Below are positions 34,685-43,662 of a stretch of 64,000 bases of DNA, in pieces. The first letter of the stretch is position 1; each line of letters begins with the position of its first letter. Source of the stretch: CAWFXC01 sp963819735 (GTDB taxonomy: Bacteria > Actinomycetota > Acidimicrobiia > IMCC26256 > DASPTH01); NCBI GenBank assembly GCA_963819735.1, contig CAWFXC010000005.1, positions 620,001 through 684,000 of the forward strand, given 5' to 3'. The position numbers and the translations under genes are program-made. Below the pieces are notes generated by a model. That model saw nothing but the letters and a program-made list of their open reading frames with translations. It was not told the DNA's origin and ran no database searches.

Positions 34685-35439
34685 CGCAGGTAGGTGTGGC
34701 CACCGTCGACCATCAGCGTGGTGCCGGTGATGTAGCGGCTCTGCGGACCGCAGAGGAACACGACGGCGGTACCGACGTCGTCGACCGGATCACCGATGCG
34801 GCCGAGTGGGGTACTGCTCACCACGCGGGCGAACTCCTCGGGCGCGTGCTCCGCCCACGCCTCGAACGACGGCGCCCACACGGTGGGGCAGATGACGTTC
34901 ACCCGGATCCCGAGCGGGCCGAGCTCCACCGCGGCGACGCGGGTGAGGGTCCGGATGGCTTCCTTCGCCGCCGCGTAGGGCGCCATCCCGGCCAGGGCGA
35001 GGGGGCCTGCGCCCGACGCCACGTTGACGATCGCGCCACCCCCCTGTTTCTCCATGTGGGGTACGCAGCCCTGGGTGAACCGCAGTGAGCCCATCAGGCC
35101 GGTGCGCCAGCCGGCCTGCATGTCGTCCTCGGTGATGTCCATCAGCGGTACGAGGCGTTGGTCGTCGGCTGCGTTGACGACGATGTCGATGCGGCCGTAG
35201 GTGTCGAGCGTGGTCTGGATGCAGCTCGCAATGTGCTCGGGTCGGGTCACGTCGCACTCGACGGCCACGGCGCGGCCGCCATCGGCCGTGATCTCCCGCG
35301 CGACGGTATCGACCTTCGAGACCGTTCGGTTCGATGCGACCACCGAGGCGCCCGCGCGCGCCAGCGCGATCGCCACGCCCCGTCCCACCCCCTGGCCCGC
35401 GCCCGTGACGATCGCCACCAATCCGTCGAGTTCACCCAT
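34681..35439 (-). CDS. SDR-family oxidoreductase
   Basis: A 252-residue classical SDR: TGAGQGVGRG, VNAAD, catalytic Ser in NVASGAG, and YAAAKEA. The C-terminal ITGTTLMVDGGHTY is standard. The ATG at 35439 (GGGGTGG just upstream) is preferred to the GTG at 35448. It is divergent from the acyl-CoA ligase (55 bp), which suggests a shared promoter region and perhaps a shared pathway. Confidence 0.88.
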   Translation of the reverse strand: MGELDGLVAIVTGAGQGVGRGVAIALARAGASVVASNRTVSKVDTVAREITADGGRAVAVECDVTRPEHIASCIQTTLDTYGRIDIVVNAADDQRLVPLMDITEDDMQAGWRTGLMGSLRFTQGCVPHMEKQGGGAIVNVASGAGPLALAGMAPYAAAKEAIRTLTRVAAVELGPLGIRVNVICPTVWAPSFEAWAEHAPEEFARVVSSTPLGRIGDPVDDVGTAVVFLCGPQSRYITGTTLMVDGGHTYLR

Positions 35440-35494
35440 GTCGTCCACCCCTGTCCCGGCGTTGGCTCACCGACCGCTGTGTTATTAGTACCCG

Positions 35495-37153
35495 ATGCCG
35501 ACCGATGGAGGATGGGGCCGCGAACCGGGGGACGACCGGACGCTCGTGGAGTTCCTGCTCGACCGGGTCGAGGCCGACGGTGATTCCGAGTTGCTCGATG
35601 TGCTGGGCGAGAAGGTCACCGCCGCCGAACTGCAACACCGGGTCGCGCGCGTCGCCGGCGGTCTTCGGGAGCTTTCGGTCACGCGCGGCGACCGCGTTGC
35701 GATGCTCATCGACAATTCGATGCCCGCGGTGCTTGCGCTGTGGGCGACGATCGAAGTCGGTGCGATTGCAGTACCCATCAACACCGCGTACAAGGGTGAG
35801 TTCCTGCGCAACGCGCTGGTCGATTCGGATCCGGTCGTGTTCGTGGTCGACGGCGATCTCGCGCCCCGACTCGACGGGATCGGCGAGCTGCCGCCGGCCC
35901 TCGCGCACGTCGTCGTGGTGGGCGATCAACCCGGCGTCGAGCGCCGCGAATCGACAGGCGGATCGATGCCGGCTCGGCACCGCTGGGACGACTTCGTGGC
36001 CACCGACCCCGCGTCGCCCCACATCGGCACGCCTGCAGACCTGGCCGCGCTGATCTACACCGGCGGTACCACCGGGCCGGCCAAGGGCTGCATGATCAGC
36101 CACGCCTGCGAGATCGCGGTGACGGTGCAGGTGGCGATCAACCACCGGCGCACACCCGACGACGTCGTGTACTCGCCGTTGCCGATGTTCCACAACAACG
36201 TGCTCACGTTCGCGATCTTCGGCCCGCCCATCCTCGGCGGTCGCGGCGCGGTCGGCCGCAAGTTCTCGGTGTCGCAGTTCTGGCCCGAGATCAACCGGGT
36301 CGGCGCGACCAAGACCGGCCTGCTCGGCAGCATGGCGCACTTCCTCGCCCACGACGTCGATCGTCCCGAGATGCCCCGGTCCGGCGCGCCGGAGGCGAAC
36401 CGCACGCTGGGCAAGCTCGCCGCCGCGCCGATGCCGCAGGCGATCGACGCCATCCTGCACGAGCGCTTCGGGCTCGAGACGTGCAGCGGCGGGTACGGCC
36501 AGACCGAGGCGTGCCTGCTGTCGTGGCTCCCGCCGGGCGTGGAGAACCGGGTCGACGCCGCCGGCGTGCTGAACACCGAGTACTTCGACGTGCGCATCTT
36601 CGACGACGACGATCACGAGGTGCCGCGCGGCGAATCGGGGGAGATCGTGGCCCGCCCCCGACGACCGCACGTGATGTTCGACGGCTACTGGCGCCGCCCG
36701 GAAGCGACGGTGAACTCGAGCCGGAACTGGTGGTACCACACTGGCGACATCGGCCGGGTCGACGGCGACGACTACCTCTACTTCCTCGACCGCAAGGACG
36801 ACTACGTGCGGCGGCGGGGCGAGAACGTCTCGACCCAGGAGATAGAGAACATCGTCATGGGCTACGGCGGGTTCGTCGAGGTTGCGGTGCACGCGGTGCC
36901 GAGCGACGCGACCGAAGACGACGTGAAGCTCACCGCGGTGCTCACCGACGACGCCACCGTCACCCACGAGGAGCTGTTCACCTGGTGCGTCGACCGGGTG
37001 CCGTACTTCGCCTTGCCGCGCTACATCGAGTTCCGCGACCACCTGCCGCACAGCCCGCTCGACAAGGTGCTCAAGCGGCAACTGCGCGACGAAGGGGTCA
37101 CCGCGGCCACGTGGGACCGCGAGCAGTCGGACGTCACGTTCGAGAAGCGGTGA
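35495..37153 (+). CDS. AMP-forming acyl-CoA synthetase
   Basis: A 552-residue adenylate-forming ligase. The P-loop LIYTGGTTGPAKG lies at about residues 185-198, GGYGQTEA at about 330, WWYHTGDIGRVDGDDYLYF at about 410, and DRKDDYVRRRGENVSTQEIE follows; the C-terminal Lys is in LDKVLKRQLR. It converts a carboxylic acid to its CoA thioester and probably opens a degradative pathway with the neighbouring SDR, CoA-transferase and mutase genes. The substrate is not readable from sequence. It ends 7 bp from the convergent LLM gene. Confidence 0.92.
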   Translation: MPTDGGWGREPGDDRTLVEFLLDRVEADGDSELLDVLGEKVTAAELQHRVARVAGGLRELSVTRGDRVAMLIDNSMPAVLALWATIEVGAIAVPINTAYKGEFLRNALVDSDPVVFVVDGDLAPRLDGIGELPPALAHVVVVGDQPGVERRESTGGSMPARHRWDDFVATDPASPHIGTPADLAALIYTGGTTGPAKGCMISHACEIAVTVQVAINHRRTPDDVVYSPLPMFHNNVLTFAIFGPPILGGRGAVGRKFSVSQFWPEINRVGATKTGLLGSMAHFLAHDVDRPEMPRSGAPEANRTLGKLAAAPMPQAIDAILHERFGLETCSGGYGQTEACLLSWLPPGVENRVDAAGVLNTEYFDVRIFDDDDHEVPRGESGEIVARPRRPHVMFDGYWRRPEATVNSSRNWWYHTGDIGRVDGDDYLYFLDRKDDYVRRRGENVSTQEIENIVMGYGGFVEVAVHAVPSDATEDDVKLTAVLTDDATVTHEELFTWCVDRVPYFALPRYIEFRDHLPHSPLDKVLKRQLRDEGVTAATWDREQSDVTFEKR

Positions 37154-37160
37154 CCGACGA

Positions 37161-38318
37161 CTAGTCGATGAAGCGCGCCAGGTTCTCGCCGACGTCGACG
37201 GGCACGTACTTCTCGAGTGCCGGGATCACCTCGCGGCCGAGCAGCTCGATGGTCTTGAGCGTGCTCTCACCCGAGTGGTACCCGAACTGCACGTAACAGA
37301 TGAGCTCGTCGACTCCGAGGTCGGCGTAGTGCTTCATCTTCTCGAAGCAGCGATCGGGGTCACCGACGACGATCATGTCGCCGTCGTCGAAGCTCTCGAT
37401 CGGGATGTTGCCCTCCATCAGCGGCGTCAGGAACGGGAACGCTGATTCACGTGCCGCGGGATCGAGGTGCGGGAGCTCCCACGTGAGCGTGAACTCGGCG
37501 ATGTTCTGGTACCACCACGCGACCGATTCCCAGATGCCGTTGTCGCGCGCCTGCTGCGTGGTCTCGGCGCAGTGCACCAACGTGTACGCCGCCACCTTGT
37601 TCGTGGCCACCTCGGAGATCGGCTTGGCTTCAGGGCTGTTCCACGCGTCGCGGTAGGCGCGGATCTGGGCGGCCATCTTGTCGAGCGGCTGCATGATCGA
37701 GAACGACAGGAGGCCGAGCTGGTTCAGGCCCGCGACCGCCGACGATCCCTCCGACGTCGCCGCCATCCAGGCCGGCGGGTGCGGGTCCTGGTACGGCTTC
37801 GGCGTGATGAGCCGGCGCGGGAACTGGAACGTCTCGCTGTCCCACTCGAAGTACTCCTCGCGCCACATCGCGCAGATGATCTCGATCGCCTCGGCCCACT
37901 CGGCCCGGCTCGCCTCGCGGTCGACGTGGAAGGCGGTCTGCTCCATCGGCGTGGAGCGCCCCGTGCCCCATTCGATGCGGCCCTTCGACAGGATGTCGGC
38001 GGTGGCCACCTTCTCGGCGACGCGGGCGGGGTGGGTGAACCCGTACGGCAGCAGCGACACGCCGAAGCCGAGCCGGATGTTCTCGGTGGCCTGGGTCAGG
38101 GCGCCGATCACCACCTCGGGGGCGGGGCAGTGCGAACGCCCCTCGCGGAAATGGTGCTCCACGAACCACGCGATGTTGAAGCCGAGGTCGTCGGCCAGCT
38201 TCATCTGGTCGATCATCTCGCCGTACGCCCGCTGCTCGCGGGCGCGCTGCCCGTAGGGGTGCGGGCCGCCGTCCCACGGTCGGGGGGCGTCGATCTCATA
38301 CAACAGGTCGAGCTTCAT
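37161..38318 (-). CDS. LLM-class flavin-dependent oxidoreductase
   Basis: A 385-residue luciferase-like TIM-barrel protein: LGFNIAWFVEHHF, then IRLGFGVSLLPYGFTHPARV and GRIEWGTGRST, all typical of bacterial luciferase-like monooxygenases using FMNH2 or F420. Which flavin is used cannot be told by eye. The next gene (SDR, 38340) lies 21 bp upstream on the same strand, so the two are probably one transcript. Confidence 0.9.
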   Translation of the reverse strand: MKLDLLYEIDAPRPWDGGPHPYGQRAREQRAYGEMIDQMKLADDLGFNIAWFVEHHFREGRSHCPAPEVVIGALTQATENIRLGFGVSLLPYGFTHPARVAEKVATADILSKGRIEWGTGRSTPMEQTAFHVDREASRAEWAEAIEIICAMWREEYFEWDSETFQFPRRLITPKPYQDPHPPAWMAATSEGSSAVAGLNQLGLLSFSIMQPLDKMAAQIRAYRDAWNSPEAKPISEVATNKVAAYTLVHCAETTQQARDNGIWESVAWWYQNIAEFTLTWELPHLDPAARESAFPFLTPLMEGNIPIESFDDGDMIVVGDPDRCFEKMKHYADLGVDELICYVQFGYHSGESTLKTIELLGREVIPALEKYVPVDVGENLARFID

Positions 38319-38339
38319 GAGCGGTCCTTTGTTCGGGAG

Positions 38340-39146
38340 TCAGCGGCCGTGCACGGTCAGCCCGCCGTCGACGGGGATGACCGCGCCGTTCACGTACGAC
38401 GCTTCCGGCATCACCAGCGCCACCACCATGTAGGCGATCTCTTCCGGTTCGCCGTAGCGACCGATGGGGACGCGCCGCCGCGCGAAGGTGGTCTTGTCGT
38501 CGTCGGGGAGCAACGCGGTCATGCCGGTGTTGATCGGTCCCGGGCACACCGCGTTCGCGGTGACGCCCCGGCGGCCGAACTCGACCGCCAACGACTTCGT
38601 GAGGCCGACCACCGCGTGCTTCGACGCGGTGTACGGCGAGGTGTGCCGGGTGGCGACGATTCCTTCGGTGGAGGCGATGTTCACGATGCGACCGGCGCCG
38701 TGCGCGACGAGATCGTCGAGGCAGGCGCGCACGAGGATCACCTGCGCGTCGAGGTTGACCGCGAACGTCGTGTCCCACATCGTCTCGTAGCCGTCGCCCT
38801 CCATCGGGCCGCCGGCGGGGATGCCCGCGGCGTTCACGATGATGGTGACCGGCCCGAGGTCGCGCCGTACGTCATCGACCGTCGCCGCGATGGCGGCGCG
38901 GTCGGCGAGATCGATCACGAAGGCCTGCGCCTCGCCGCCGTCGGCGACGATCCCCTCGACGGTGGCGTCGAGGCCGTCGGGCTCACGGTCGAGCACGGCG
39001 ACGCGGGCGCCGTGGGCCGCCAACCGACGGGCCGACGCGCGCCCGATGCCGCTGGCGGCGCCGGTCACCAGCGCCACCCTTCCCGACAGCGCACCGCCCG
39101 GCACGGGGCTGCCGGGAGCTGCGGAGGTGGTCACCGCGGGGAGCAT
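38340..39146 (-). CDS. SDR-family oxidoreductase
   Basis: A 268-residue classical SDR: TGAASGIGRASA, NAAG, catalytic Ser in NIASTEG, YTASK, and a C-terminal VNGAVIPVDGGLTV. The ATG at 39146 gives a 20-residue leader before the Rossmann strand. It is divergent from the TetR gene (106 bp), a usual arrangement for local repression. Confidence 0.88.
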   Translation of the reverse strand: MLPAVTTSAAPGSPVPGGALSGRVALVTGAASGIGRASARRLAAHGARVAVLDREPDGLDATVEGIVADGGEAQAFVIDLADRAAIAATVDDVRRDLGPVTIIVNAAGIPAGGPMEGDGYETMWDTTFAVNLDAQVILVRACLDDLVAHGAGRIVNIASTEGIVATRHTSPYTASKHAVVGLTKSLAVEFGRRGVTANAVCPGPINTGMTALLPDDDKTTFARRRVPIGRYGEPEEIAYMVVALVMPEASYVNGAVIPVDGGLTVHGR

Positions 39147-39252
39147 ACCGAGCCCCCGCAGACCGCGAAATATGGCCGGGATCGGGCACGGGAAGCGATG
39201 CGGGAGGTGCCGGAGTGCGTCGGTCGGGCCGCTCGTGTGCGATCGTTGCACC

Positions 39253-39906
39253 ATGGCCGGCAAAGCAGATGGGCGCACGCGGCCGCGGCGTTCCGACGGC
39301 GAGATCACCCGGGCCCGGGTGCTCGACGCCACGGTGGCGAGCATCCTCGAGAAGGGCTACTACCAGACCAGTTCGAACGAGATCGCCCGACGCGCCGGCG
39401 TCACGTGGGGAACGATCCAGCACCAGTTCGGTACCCGGGAGGCCCTGCTCCTCGAGGTGATGAACGACCGCTGGCACCAGTTGCAGGAACAAGTGGCGAC
39501 CGCGCAGGTGGTGGGGGACACGCTGGAGGAGCGCCTCACGTCGCTGCTCGACATCCTCGCCGAGCACTACGAACAACCCGAGCACCTGGCGCACCTGCAG
39601 ATCCTGCTCGACCTCACCCGCGACCCGAAGAGCTCGGCCGCGACCCGCGCTGCGATCGCGGTGCACGGCGCGGAACTGGTCCAGGCGTGGCAGCCGCTGT
39701 TCGAGCAGTCGTTGGGCGCGGCCGCCGGCGACGACGAATCGGTCAAGTACGCGTTCGTGACCCTGCGCGGCTATCTCCAGGGGAACCTGATCGCGTCGAG
39801 CATCGCCAAGACCTCGGACCACGCGGTGCAGCGCGACATGCTCGTGCGTGGTGTTGCGTACGCGATCCGCGAGCGGGCCGCGCAGCGGGGCATCACGCTC
39901 TCGTAG
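39253..39906 (+). CDS. TetR-family transcriptional regulator
   Basis: A 217-residue regulator from ATG 39253. The N-terminal HTH is TRARVLDATVASILEKGYYQ with the recognition segment EIARRAGVTWGTIQHQFGTR. The C-terminal ligand domain is all-helical and unassigned. Its position between a divergent SDR and a convergent amidohydrolase points to local control of this catabolic cluster. A short inverted repeat near 41045, ahead of the mutase gene, is one candidate operator. Confidence 0.92.
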   Translation: MAGKADGRTRPRRSDGEITRARVLDATVASILEKGYYQTSSNEIARRAGVTWGTIQHQFGTREALLLEVMNDRWHQLQEQVATAQVVGDTLEERLTSLLDILAEHYEQPEHLAHLQILLDLTRDPKSSAATRAAIAVHGAELVQAWQPLFEQSLGAAAGDDESVKYAFVTLRGYLQGNLIASSIAKTSDHAVQRDMLVRGVAYAIRERAAQRGITLS

Positions 39907-39935
39907 TACCGCGCCGTCGAAAACTCCCGCGGGCG

Positions 39936-41009
39936 TCAGAGGTTGTAGAGACGCGCCGCGTTGCCGGCGCAGATCAACTCGCGTTCGTCGGCGGGGACGT
40001 CGGCGAACTGCCGCGCTACGACCGCCTGCGAGTTCGGCCACGTGGTCGCGGGGTGCGGGAAGTCGGTCGACCAGAGGATGTTCTCGACGCCGAGGTCGTG
40101 GCGCAGGCGGAGGCCGTACTCGTCGTCCATGAACGTGACTGCCATGTTGCGGCGGAAGTACTCGCTCGGTGCCATCGTCAGGCCGGGAAAGTCGTAGACC
40201 CCGGCGGCCTTGATGTCGAGGCGGGAGAGGAACCCGGGCACCCAGTACAGGCTGGGCTCCACGAACACGATCTTGAGCTTCGGGAAGCGCTCCAGTGTGC
40301 CGGTGAGGATCCACCACGCAATCACTTCGGCCAGGCTGAGCGCGGGCAGCGACGTGAAGATGCCCGCCTGCGGCGTGGGATCGCGCTGGAACACGCTGTA
40401 GAGGTGCGGCGCAGTGCCGAGATGATGGGAGATCGCGATGTCGGTCTCCGAGAGCGCGGCCCAGAGCGGGTCGTAGCGCGCTTCGTGGTAGTCGGGGAGC
40501 CCGAACTCCGAGGGGAAGTTGGGGAGGTGCACCGACCGCGCACCGAGCGCGGCGAGGCGCAGGACTTCGGCGACCGCGTAGTCGATGTCGATGATCGGCA
40601 CCTGGTACGAGACCGCGAGCCGGTTGGGATCGACGGCGGCGAAGTCGCTGAGGTGATCAGTGAACGCACGGCTGATCGGGCGCCAGTCGCCCTTCACCAA
40701 CCCGAAGCTGCGGAACGCCGACACCTCGGAATAGAGGACCTCGGCCTCCACCCCGTCGCGGTCCATCGCCGCGAGCCGGGCGACGGGGTCGGAGTAGCCG
40801 GGGTCGCGGAACGCCTCCATGTCCCAGTCCGACATGTCGAGCTTGCGCCCGCCGCGCAGCTCGGCGTCCTGCGCGGCCTGGTGGGCGATGGCGTCGTCGA
40901 ACGGCTCCCGCAGCGCGACGGGCACGCGGGCCCGGATGTCGTCGAGCTCGACTCGGACGTGGGAATCGGCGGAGATGAGCTGATCCAGCTGTTGATCCAT
41001 TGGGAGCAC
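39936..41009 (-). CDS. Amidohydrolase-2 family metal-dependent hydrolase/decarboxylase
   Basis: A 357-residue TIM-barrel hydrolase. It begins with the metal site as ISADSH (DxH instead of HxH), has the metal His in ISHHLG, and the late Asp in ILWSTDFPHP. This family includes decarboxylases of the ACMSD type and lactone or amide hydrolases. It is divergent from the acyl-CoA mutase genes (86 bp). Confidence 0.88.
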   Translation of the reverse strand: MLPMDQQLDQLISADSHVRVELDDIRARVPVALREPFDDAIAHQAAQDAELRGGRKLDMSDWDMEAFRDPGYSDPVARLAAMDRDGVEAEVLYSEVSAFRSFGLVKGDWRPISRAFTDHLSDFAAVDPNRLAVSYQVPIIDIDYAVAEVLRLAALGARSVHLPNFPSEFGLPDYHEARYDPLWAALSETDIAISHHLGTAPHLYSVFQRDPTPQAGIFTSLPALSLAEVIAWWILTGTLERFPKLKIVFVEPSLYWVPGFLSRLDIKAAGVYDFPGLTMAPSEYFRRNMAVTFMDDEYGLRLRHDLGVENILWSTDFPHPATTWPNSQAVVARQFADVPADERELICAGNAARLYNL

Positions 41010-41044
41010 TCCTCGACGGGCGTGGGTAACCGGCTAGTCGTAGC

Positions 41045-41057
41045 ATACGCTATGTAT
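41045..41057. promoter_or_regulatory. Short inverted repeat ahead of the mutase operon
   Basis: ATAC-N5-GTAT lies in the 86-bp divergent region between the amidohydrolase and the acyl-CoA mutase large subunit, in a local A+T-rich stretch. It may be an operator or promoter element; the arms are short. Confidence 0.25.
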
Positions 41058-41095
41058 CTTGGACACGAACGTTACGCTTTCAGGGTGATGTTGTC

Positions 41096-42736
41096 GTGAG
41101 TGGGCCCCAGACCCCGCGGGGAGAGTGGCAGGCGAAGTACGACGCATCCCCGGCGCGCGACGCCGACTTCGAGACGATGTCGGGGGTGCCGCTGGAGCCG
41201 GTCTACGGCCCCGACGACGCCGAGTTCCCGGGTCGCTTCCCGTTCACCCGGGGCGTGCACGCCTCGATGTACCGCTCGCGACTGTGGACGATGCGGCAGT
41301 TCGCGGGGTTCGGGACGGCCGAAGACACGAACCAGCGCTTCCACCAACTGCTGGCGGCCGGGGGGAGCGGACTGTCGACCGCGTTCGACATGCCGACGCT
41401 GCTGGCCCGCGACTCCGACCACCCGCTCGCGCTCGGTGAGGTGGGCCGCGCCGGCGTCGCCGTCGACACCCTCGCCGACATGGAGGCGCTCTTCGCGGGG
41501 ATCGACCTCGCGACGGTGAGCACGTCGATGACGATCAACTCGGCGGCGCCGACGGTGCTGGCGATGTACGTGGTGCTCGGCGACCGCACCGGCGCTGATC
41601 GTCGGGAGCTGGGCGGCACCATTCAGAACGACATCCTGAAGGAGTACCAGGCGCAGAAGGAATACGTGTTCCCGCCGCGGCCGTCGATGCGATTGGTCAC
41701 CGACGCCATCCGGTTCTGCACCGCGGAGCTGCCACGGTGGCACCCGGTCTCGGTCTCCGGCTACCACATCCGCGAGGCGGGATCGACGGCGGCGCAGGAG
41801 CTTGCGTTCACGCTGGCCAACGGGTTCGCCTACGTCGAGTCGGCGATGGCGGCGGGCATCGCCCTCGACGCGTTCGCGCCGCGGATCAGCTTCTTCTTCA
41901 ACGCCCACATCGACTTCTTCGAGGAGATCGCGAAGTACCGCGCCGCGCGACGCATCTGGGCGCGGTGGTTGCGCGACCGCTACGGCGCGGCTGATGACCG
42001 GTCACTGCAGATGCGCTTCCACACCCAGACCGCGGGTGTGAGCCTCACTGCGCAGCAACCGGAGGTCAACATCGCGCGCGTGGCGATCGAAGCGCTGGCC
42101 GGCGTGCTCGGCGGCACCCAGAGTCTGCACACCGACTCGTTCGACGAAGCGTTGGCGCTGCCCACGGAGAAGGCGGCCCGCATCGCGTTGCGCACCCAGC
42201 AGGTGATCGCCCACGAGACCGGCGTCACGAACGTGGCCGATCCGCTCGGCGGCTCGTGGTTCGTGGAGGAGCTCACCGACGAGCTGGAACGGCAGGCCGA
42301 GGCGGTGTTCTCCCACCTCGACCAGCTCGGCCACGGCTCGATGCTCGACGGCGTGATCCAGGCCATCGACGACGGCTGGTTCCAGGACGAGATCGCCGAC
42401 GCCGCGTACGACTTCCAGCGGAAGTTGCACGGCGGTCGGTGGACGCTCGTCGGCGTCAACGGCTACACCGACGGCGACGACGCGGGCCCTCCCACGCTCT
42501 CCATCGACGCGTCGGTCGAAGTGCGCCAGCTCCTGCGCCTCAAGGAGGTCAAGGCGGCCCGATCGCAGGCTGCGGTCGACGCCGCGTTGGCGCGGATCCG
42601 CGCCGACGCGGCCGACCCGCTGGTGAACGTGATGCCGGCGTTGCTGGAGGCGGCCGGTGCCTATGTGACCGTGGGTGAGGTCACCGACGCGCTCGAGTCG
42701 GTGTTCGGCACCTACGTCGAACGCGCCTCGCCGTGA
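41096..42736 (+). CDS. Acyl-CoA mutase large subunit (methylmalonyl-CoA mutase family)
   Basis: A 546-residue catalytic TIM-barrel subunit without its own B12 domain. Family motifs are LWTMRQFAGFGTAEDTN, GGSGLSTAFDMPTL, FHTQTAGVSLTAQQP and GGTQSLHTDSFDEAL. The substrate-contact segment reads TRGVHASMY (R52-G-V-H55) where methylmalonyl-CoA mutases have RGPY(A/P)TMY, so the carboxylate-contacting Tyr is a His. The substrate may therefore be another branched acyl-CoA. Start is GTG 41096. It overlaps the B12-binding subunit by 4 nt. Confidence 0.9.
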   Translation: MSGPQTPRGEWQAKYDASPARDADFETMSGVPLEPVYGPDDAEFPGRFPFTRGVHASMYRSRLWTMRQFAGFGTAEDTNQRFHQLLAAGGSGLSTAFDMPTLLARDSDHPLALGEVGRAGVAVDTLADMEALFAGIDLATVSTSMTINSAAPTVLAMYVVLGDRTGADRRELGGTIQNDILKEYQAQKEYVFPPRPSMRLVTDAIRFCTAELPRWHPVSVSGYHIREAGSTAAQELAFTLANGFAYVESAMAAGIALDAFAPRISFFFNAHIDFFEEIAKYRAARRIWARWLRDRYGAADDRSLQMRFHTQTAGVSLTAQQPEVNIARVAIEALAGVLGGTQSLHTDSFDEALALPTEKAARIALRTQQVIAHETGVTNVADPLGGSWFVEELTDELERQAEAVFSHLDQLGHGSMLDGVIQAIDDGWFQDEIADAAYDFQRKLHGGRWTLVGVNGYTDGDDAGPPTLSIDASVEVRQLLRLKEVKAARSQAAVDAALARIRADAADPLVNVMPALLEAAGAYVTVGEVTDALESVFGTYVERASP

Positions 42737-43152
42737 CCTTGCGAGTCCTGGTCGGGAAGGTGGGGTTCGACGGCCACGACCGCGGCGCCAAGGTCGTGGC
42801 GCGCATCCTGCGCGACGCGGGCATGGAGGTCGTGTACGTCGGGTTGCGTCAGACCCCCGAGACGATCGCGGCGGTGGCGTTGGAGGAAGACGTCGACGTG
42901 GTCGGGCTCTCGATGCACAACGGATCGCATCGCACCCTCGCGCCGCTCGTGGTGCAGGCGCTGCGCGATGCCGGCCTCGACACCGCGGTGGTGGTGGGTG
43001 GCATCGTCCCCGATGCCGATGTCGCGTACCTGCGCGACGCGGGCATCGACGAAGTGCTCGGTCCCGGCGCGTCGAACGACGAGGTCATCGCGGCGGTGGA
43101 ACGTGCTGGTGCCGCGCGGGAACGGTCGGCCGGCGGCGCGCAACCTGCGTGA
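42733..43152 (+). CDS. Acyl-CoA mutase small, B12-binding subunit
   Basis: A 139-residue Rossmann-like cobalamin domain. GFDGHDRGAK contains the DxHxxG motif whose His ligates cobalt, and SMHNGSH and VVVGGIVPD form the rest of the corrin pocket. It starts at GTG 42733 inside the large-subunit stop (GTGA). Together they form a two-chain adenosylcobalamin mutase. Confidence 0.93.
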   Translation: MTLRVLVGKVGFDGHDRGAKVVARILRDAGMEVVYVGLRQTPETIAAVALEEDVDVVGLSMHNGSHRTLAPLVVQALRDAGLDTAVVVGGIVPDADVAYLRDAGIDEVLGPGASNDEVIAAVERAGAARERSAGGAQPA

Positions 43153-43241
43153 CGCGACACGGGATGTTCATCTGTCCGTTGCCGATCGGCGCGGCGGGAT
43201 CGGTCACAATGGAGCGGTCACGTTCTTCATGGGGGGTCCAC

Positions 43242-43254
43242 GAAGGGAACCTTC
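43242..43254 (+). promoter_or_regulatory. Hairpin covering the ribosome binding site of the cNMP gene
   Basis: GAAGG-GAA-CCTTC forms a 5-bp stem with a 3-nt loop ending right at the ATG at 43255. The stem includes the AAGGGA Shine-Dalgarno-like sequence, so folding could limit initiation. The stem is short and the effect unproven. Confidence 0.3.
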
Positions 43255-43662
43255 ATGAAAGCTCGCACCCGCGTCAACGAGCATCTCGCCCGCGTCGATC
43301 TGTTCGACGGGCTGAACCAGCGTGACCTGCAGGTGGTGGCGCAACTCTCGACCACGCTGAACCTGCCCGCCGGTACCGCGTTGGCGCAGCAGGGAACCCC
43401 CGGACGGGAGTTCTTCGTGCTCCTCGCCGGCGACGTCGAAGTGATCGACGGTGACCGACTTGTCGCCACCCGTGGCGCCGGGTCACACCTGGGCGAGATC
43501 GCGCTGCTCGAGCGGCGCCCGCGCACCGCGACGCTGGTGGCCAAGACCCCGGTCACAGTCGCGGTCGCCGATCGGCGCGAGTTCGCGAGCATGATCCAGC
43601 AACTGCCCCAGGTGCGCCGCAAGCTCGACGCGTCGAAGACGGCCCGGCTCGCCGAACTCTGA
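43255..43662 (+). CDS. Stand-alone cyclic-nucleotide-binding domain protein
   Basis: A 135-residue protein that is almost only a cNMP-binding domain: the phosphate-binding cassette is LGEIALLERRPRTATLV, with the key Glu and Arg present. There is no DNA-binding or catalytic domain. It is related in size and domain type to the first part of the ArsC fusion at 13432. It follows the mutase subunits by 102 bp and abuts the convergent CoA-transferase gene with no gap. It probably acts by binding a partner in response to cAMP. Confidence 0.85.
   Translation: MKARTRVNEHLARVDLFDGLNQRDLQVVAQLSTTLNLPAGTALAQQGTPGREFFVLLAGDVEVIDGDRLVATRGAGSHLGEIALLERRPRTATLVAKTPVTVAVADRREFASMIQQLPQVRRKLDASKTARLAEL

Noticed and set aside
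37467..41099. Plus-strand open frame of 1,210 codons
   Set aside because: It runs antisense to the LLM, SDR and amidohydrolase genes and through the TetR gene in another frame. Its composition (His/Arg/Val-rich) is that of an antisense shadow in high-GC DNA.
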